The notes under the pieces were generated by a model that was given only the letters and a program-made list of their open reading frames with translations, was not told the origin of the DNA and did not search any database. This document shows positions 50,809-64,000 of a stretch of 64,000 nucleotides of DNA, one piece after another; position 1 is the stretch's first letter; the number at the start of each line of letters is the position of its first letter. The stretch spans positions 6,674,932 through 6,738,931 of the forward strand of contig OY848925.1 in assembly GCA_963693285.1 (NCBI GenBank), given 5' to 3'. This DNA is from Xestospongia muta. Lineage: Eukaryota; Porifera; Demospongiae; Haplosclerida; Petrosiidae. Made by a program: the position numbers and the translations under genes.

Positions 50809-51559
50809 TTATTAGTTATTTTTGTACTATTGTTGTATTTTTTACTAAAAATAAATTGTTTCAAATTCAAATAAGTCAATTATTAGTTAAATACTTTAGT
50901 TTCCAGTTCTTTGTCTTCTAACAAAGTTAACAATTTTTATAATTCACTTCTTCTCTAGAAAAACTCAACTTCTCTACTTGACAATTGACCACGCCTACAT
51001 TAATTAATAATAAAAGCTTCAATATTGTTATTTCTAATATTTACAAATACAATTATAACAAACAAACTAGACTAAATTCTACATTAATAGGCCTCTAGTT
51101 AGTAGTTATATAAAATTAAATATTATCGCTACGTCTAATACCACTAATTACTACTGCTAATAAAAAATCCATTAATTAAAGCCAATTAATTTGTCAAAAT
51201 AACCTAAAAAACTTATTTCCTACACACACAGTTCACTTAACAAGTTATTATATTTAATAACACGTTCTATTTAATAATACACTCACTTTTAACAATTCCA
51301 TGAAAGTACTGATCCATACAACATCAGAAGATTTCTTGATAACATTACAACTATTAACTTACTACTAAACAAACTTAGTTTCTATTAACAGTAGTAGACT
51401 GTATCTAGTAGTTAGCAGTTTTGCTAGTTAGTTATCTTCTATCATTAGTAGTTTCTAGTAAAGAAGGCTTAAAGCAGTAAAGACTTAAGCAGCAAACTTT
51501 TTCTCACCGACAGCTGCTGGCTTCTACAGCTGCTACTTTAATAGGTGTGGTATGTAACT
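50809..51559. other. Spacer after receptor copy 4, 3' flank
   Basis: AT-rich receptor 3' flank as in the other spacers; no gene was recognised. Confidence 0.6.
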
Positions 51560-52248
51560 ATGGAAAAATGCAAACCAGCGAGTAAACATGGCGGTAAGCT
51601 ACTTAGAAGATGGTTGTATTATGGTTTCCTATTTAAACAGACTGGAGGAGGAGATAATCTAAGATACAAAGAAGAAGTATACAATGTTGGAGTAGCTCTA
51701 CAATGTCGACCAATGAACTAGACAGAGATCAAGAACAATAACACAGTCAATATTGATTAAACAAAAGGAGAAATTATAGGTACAAAATTAATATATAAAA
51801 ATAAGTAAGTACTAGTTATATTACATCAACTAAAATCTGTTTATATGTCCATCTATTTAGGTAGTTGTCTGGTATTTTCTTCTTAAGGGCAAATGCCTGC
51901 CAAATACTTTGTCATCTTGTAAAGTACTTTCTCTTACACGAAGTGAGTGGTAATACCAGATAGATACCTAGCACATGTAGAAGACTTCACAAGTTAGATC
52001 TGGCCAACCAGACTACAACCTTCATTGATGAATGGGTCATTCATACTGATTGTTCATTATTAATATTATAATCTTATATAACAAAACAGTCAATTTGCCT
52101 AATACAAAAAGTATGAGAGAAACTACATTGACTATTACTTTTGATATGGTATTTACAGCTGATACTACTCATACTAATCAGGTAGAAGTTTACAACGAGA
52201 CAGTATGACCTATTGTGGATGCTGTATTAGAAGGATATATTGGTATAA
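51560..52248 (+). pseudogene. Kinesin motor N-terminal fragment (relic 4)
   Basis: As relic 1, with TAG after CRPMN at 51719-51721 and the shared TGA before PIVDAVLEGYIG. Relics 1 and 4 share the first stop and the TTG before ACTATTACT, whereas relics 2 and 3 have TAG at the latter position. This gives a branching order for the spacers. Confidence 0.6.
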
Positions 52249-52872
52249 TGGATGAATGGATGGATTTATATATGGATGGATGAATGTATTAATGGACAGT
52301 ATGACATACACATTAAGAGATGAATGGTTTTGAACATATTTCAAAGACTGGAGCTACTGGTATTAGGAGGTTTAGACTTTAAGCAGCAACTTCTTGTTCA
52401 TTTATCCTTAGCAGCTGCTACTTTTTTGTCTTTATGGAACCATTATATACATTTTAATGAAATACAATATATTTTTGTAATATTGTTTAAACAAGTCTTT
52501 TATATTATATAATTATAAATGAACTTTTTGTAATAATATGACTAAAATAAAATTTCATGAAAGACAATGAATGTTTTCCAGCTGCTCCTCCTTTAGTTCC
52601 TTGTCGTAATTCAAGTATAGATTACTTAAACCATTTTATTATAGTTCTGTCATTCTATGGGAATATTACACTAGTACAGAATGTCCCCAGGTATACTGAA
52701 CTTAATCATAATTATTATATTATATTAGATATTCTACTAAATATTATCTATATTATTATTATTTTAATAACTAACTATTGTTTTATAATAACACAAATAA
52801 ACTATTAGCAGATGAATCTATAATATATGACAGAAGTTAAATGATTTAAACAACTCTCTGATATTTATTATA

Positions 52873-61685
<8,813 letters not shown>

Positions 61686-61705
61686 CACCTCGGCCTTTAA
61701 GATAT

Positions 61706-62110
61706 CTGTGAAACGAACAGGACTTTATCAGAGTAGGGACCAGCCAACAGCAAGACAGTCATCAGCAAGTCGACTTCGTGAGCCAGTACGAGATAATTTA
61801 TTTATTTTATTAAGATTATCACTCCTTATAACTGAAAATATACAACGTATGTATATTTATACGTGTAGTATTTAGGGACACTGTGTCTATCCGTCTTTAT
61901 ATGGTAGAGAAGCCATCTGATAGTTGGCTCACATCTCAGTAGATGAATAATGTTTACTGATCACTGTGAAGAATAGCTGTATTATAATATACTACATAAT
62001 AAATGTTTAGTTTTAAAAACTAACCCAACATCCTTTTTATTGTTGACATTAGAATTGTGTTTTCGGTTATTTTATTATCTTCCTATAACGTTTTCCTCTT
62101 TATTATAGAT
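61706..62110. promoter_or_regulatory. Head-to-head interval between PLEKHH and RAD51B
   Basis: About 405 bp separate the first PLEKHH exon that I can place (minus) from the RAD51B start codon (plus). If no further PLEKHH 5' exon lies here, this would be a shared bidirectional promoter. The acceptor-like TTTCACAG just upstream of the first PLEKHH exon leaves open a short extra 5' exon in this interval. Confidence 0.4.
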
Positions 62111-63871
62111 ATGTATTGTGGAAAAAGGAAACTAGCTCAAATTAAGGACCTTGGTTCAAATGATTTACAAGATCTTCACTCTGCCCACATTACAACATGT
62201 GAGGTTAGTCAGTGTAGTGTGGTGTTGTAGAATAAACAATGCCTTACAGGATTTTTTAACCCTTTCTTCATTGGAATTAATGACTGTCTTAAGATGTAGT
62301 TATACACATTACCTGGAGTTACGTACTCTAGTGAGTACAATTATTTCTCCTCATCCTCAAACAGTGAGGTTTAATTATGCATAATTAGATAGGGTACTAC
62401 CCACCCCTCATTTAGGTACTCTCATTACATTGTATTAATAAGAGGAACTTACCCACTACATTACAACCATTGGACAGTGCTATGTTAGGTGGGCTACCAG
62501 CTGGAACTATCACGGAGGTGATATCATTAAATTTGTACTAATTAACGGAAATATTATAGGAATTTACTCACTTCCTAGGTGGCTGCACCATCAGGGTGTG
62601 GCAAAACACAACTCTGTATTATGCTGGCCATGTTAGCTTGTCTTCCATTAAAATATGGAGGTATTAATACTAACGTTATCTATGTAGATACTGAAGGTGC
62701 ATTTTCGGCACAAAGGTACATGAGAAGGGACCCAATTCCTTATATGGTCATGTTGTTCTTTTAATGTAGATTACTAGAAATGGCTAAGTCAGCATATTCT
62801 AGTTACTTCTCTACAGATAATGATATGAAATCTCTAGCTAGTAAAATACATGTTTATAAAGAATTGACTTGTATTGCATTTCAAAAAAGGTAAGTTATGT
62901 AACTAGATACTAATAATATTATTATATTGTTTGTAGATTGGAGTCATTAGATATGTTAGTAGGTATGGATAATATTGGGTTAGTTCTAGTGGACTCTATA
63001 GCTAGTTTGTTAAGAAAGGAGTATGATACACGTACTGCTAGAGGTGTGGCTGAACGCTCTACAATGTTATTACATTTAGCTACAATATTAAAGTACATCC
63101 ATCCATCCATTTCTTTATTTATACATCCATTCATTCATCCATCCATCCATCCATTTCTTTATTTATCCATCCATTCATTCATCCATCCATCCATCCATTT
63201 CTTTATTTATCCATCCATCCATTCATCTGTCCATCCATCCATTTCTTTATTTATCCATCCATTCATCTGTCCATCCATCCATTTCTTTATTTATACATCC
63301 ATTCATTCATCCATCCATCTATCCATTTGTTTATTTATACATCCATTCTTAAGGTCTGTTGCAGTAGACTATCAAATTCCAGTAAGTCAATTACAACACA
63401 ATAAATTAATTATTGTTGTTGTTGTTGTTGTTATTATTATTAAGGTTGTAGTAACAAATCAGATTACAACAAAATTCATGGCCACAAACTGTTCTGAATT
63501 ACTTGATACTGACAAAGTTATTACAGCATCATTGGGAAACATTTGGACACATTGTATTAACACAAGACTCATATTGGAATTTTGGGAAAAAAGCAAGAGA
63601 AAAGTAAGCCACACCCATCCATTACTCATGCTGTTGTTTGTAGTTGAGTATAGTAAAGAGTCCTGTCTGTTCTCCTATCAGTATGATCATTAATTTAGAA
63701 GAAAAGGGATTTGTTGTTGACTGGACAGAAACAAGTAAGATCTAATAATCATAAATGACCCCTCCCTCCATCTCTTCCCCTCCCCTTTCTCTCTCAGATA
63801 AACTAGTACCTCCTTTTGATGGAGATCCTACAACATATTCACTTACTGTTAAAACTGATATCACAAATTAA
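62111..63871 (+). CDS. RAD51B: RAD51B, RAD51 paralogue (homologous recombination)
   Basis: Ten exons: 62111-62203, 62250-62363, 62416-62517, 62579-62715, 62770-62889, 62937-63092, 63354-63381, 63445-63603, 63644-63734, 63798-63871. The sum is 1074 nt, or 357 aa (human RAD51B 350-384 aa). Assignment rests on co-linear segments: N-terminal [13 protein letters not shown], Walker A region [36 protein letters not shown], Walker [43 protein letters not shown], and [12 protein letters not shown]51B acts in the BCDX2 complex, loading RAD51 on single-stranded DNA. The first Walker A residue is Ala (APSGCGKT) where RAD51 proteins have Gly. It follows the PLEKHH 5' end head-to-head. Confidence 0.9.
63093..63350. 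repeat. CCATCCATTTCTTTATTTAT repeat in RAD51B intron 6
   Basis: About five to six higher-order units mixing CCATCCATCCATTTCTTTAT and CCATTCATTCATCC. It fills most of the intron between exons 6 and 7 and is spuriously open as a Ser/Ile/His/Pro-rich frame. Confidence 0.85.
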
Positions 63872-63904
63872 AAGACATTATTAATTTATGTTGTATTATG
63901 TCTG

Positions 63905-63988
63905 TCATATTAGATACCAACTAGACGAGGGTCTTGTTTTAATCTCCTCTCTAATTCCAAATATTTTTGAGGAGCAGTCATCTTGTGT
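63905..63988 (-). CDS. Possible last exon of a convergent gene
   Basis: On the minus strand an AG acceptor (TATATCTAG) is followed by 84 nt open to TGA, reading about TQDDCSSKIFGIREEIKTRP and a few more residues. It lies 33 bp beyond the RAD51B stop, in convergent orientation, at the window edge. I cannot identify it, and another frame is open over part of the same stretch. Confidence 0.25.
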   Translation of the reverse strand, partial: TQDDCSSKIFGIREEIKTRPSSSWYLI

Positions 63989-64000
63989 CTAGATATAAAA

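Noticed and set aside
62922..63693. 251-residue open frame across RAD51B exons 6-8
   Set aside because: It reads through the intron's CCATCCAT repeat; splice sites at 63092/63354 and 63381/63445 restore the RAD51B sequence.

Overview
The window looks like animal nuclear DNA, most probably from a demosponge such as Amphimedon. It is AT-rich and has many short GT-AG introns. It carries animal genes (PLEKHH, HYLS1, RAD51B, TKFC) next to multi-exon receptors that combine death-fold modules with leucine-rich repeats (LRRs), a type expanded in sponges. No bacterial-style operon, rRNA, tRNA or CRISPR array was seen. The organism call is inference.

The dominant feature is a tandem array of one gene family on the + strand. 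It comprises the last exon of an upstream copy (352-920) and four apparently intact 16-exon copies at 2710-9608, 18420-25583, 27649-34517 and 43982-50808, each encoding 1087-1089 aa. The order within each protein is: a death domain, two CARD/DED-like helical modules, an unnamed alpha/beta module, a coiled coil built from repeated small exons, an acidic linker, and a C-terminal LRR domain. No NACHT or other NTPase is present. The copies are nearly identical in DNA except at codons on the predicted LRR strand faces, which differ radically. This is the strongest candidate for a noteworthy system: a tandem, apparently diversifying recognition-receptor family.

Between the receptors lie duplicated pieces of the flanking genes. 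The complete PLEKHH-type gene (coiled coil, HR1-like segment, PH-PH-MyTH4-FERM) runs on the minus strand from 61685 to 52873. It is head-to-head with RAD51B (62111-63871, +). 5'-truncated PLEKHH copies lie at 15451-11668 (open) and 40987-36592 (nonsense mutation), and smaller scraps remain at 2224-2431 and 27257-27436. Each truncated copy is fused at the same point to a 5'-truncated TKFC fragment, followed by an intact HYLS1 gene on the minus strand (17236-16151 and 42772-41687). The inferred ancestral order is TKFC > < HYLS1, receptor >, < PLEKHH, RAD51B >. A duplication with endpoints in TKFC and PLEKHH, followed by a second round of about 25 kb and some deletions, would give the present layout.

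The spacers also hold a decayed kinesin motor fragment, a 28-bp minisatellite and a 9-bp minisatellite (both in PLEKHH introns), a LINE tail, and a PIF/Harbinger-like element in one receptor intron. Exon boundaries were read by eye from GT-AG sites, frame continuity and comparison of copies. No expression data or searches were available.
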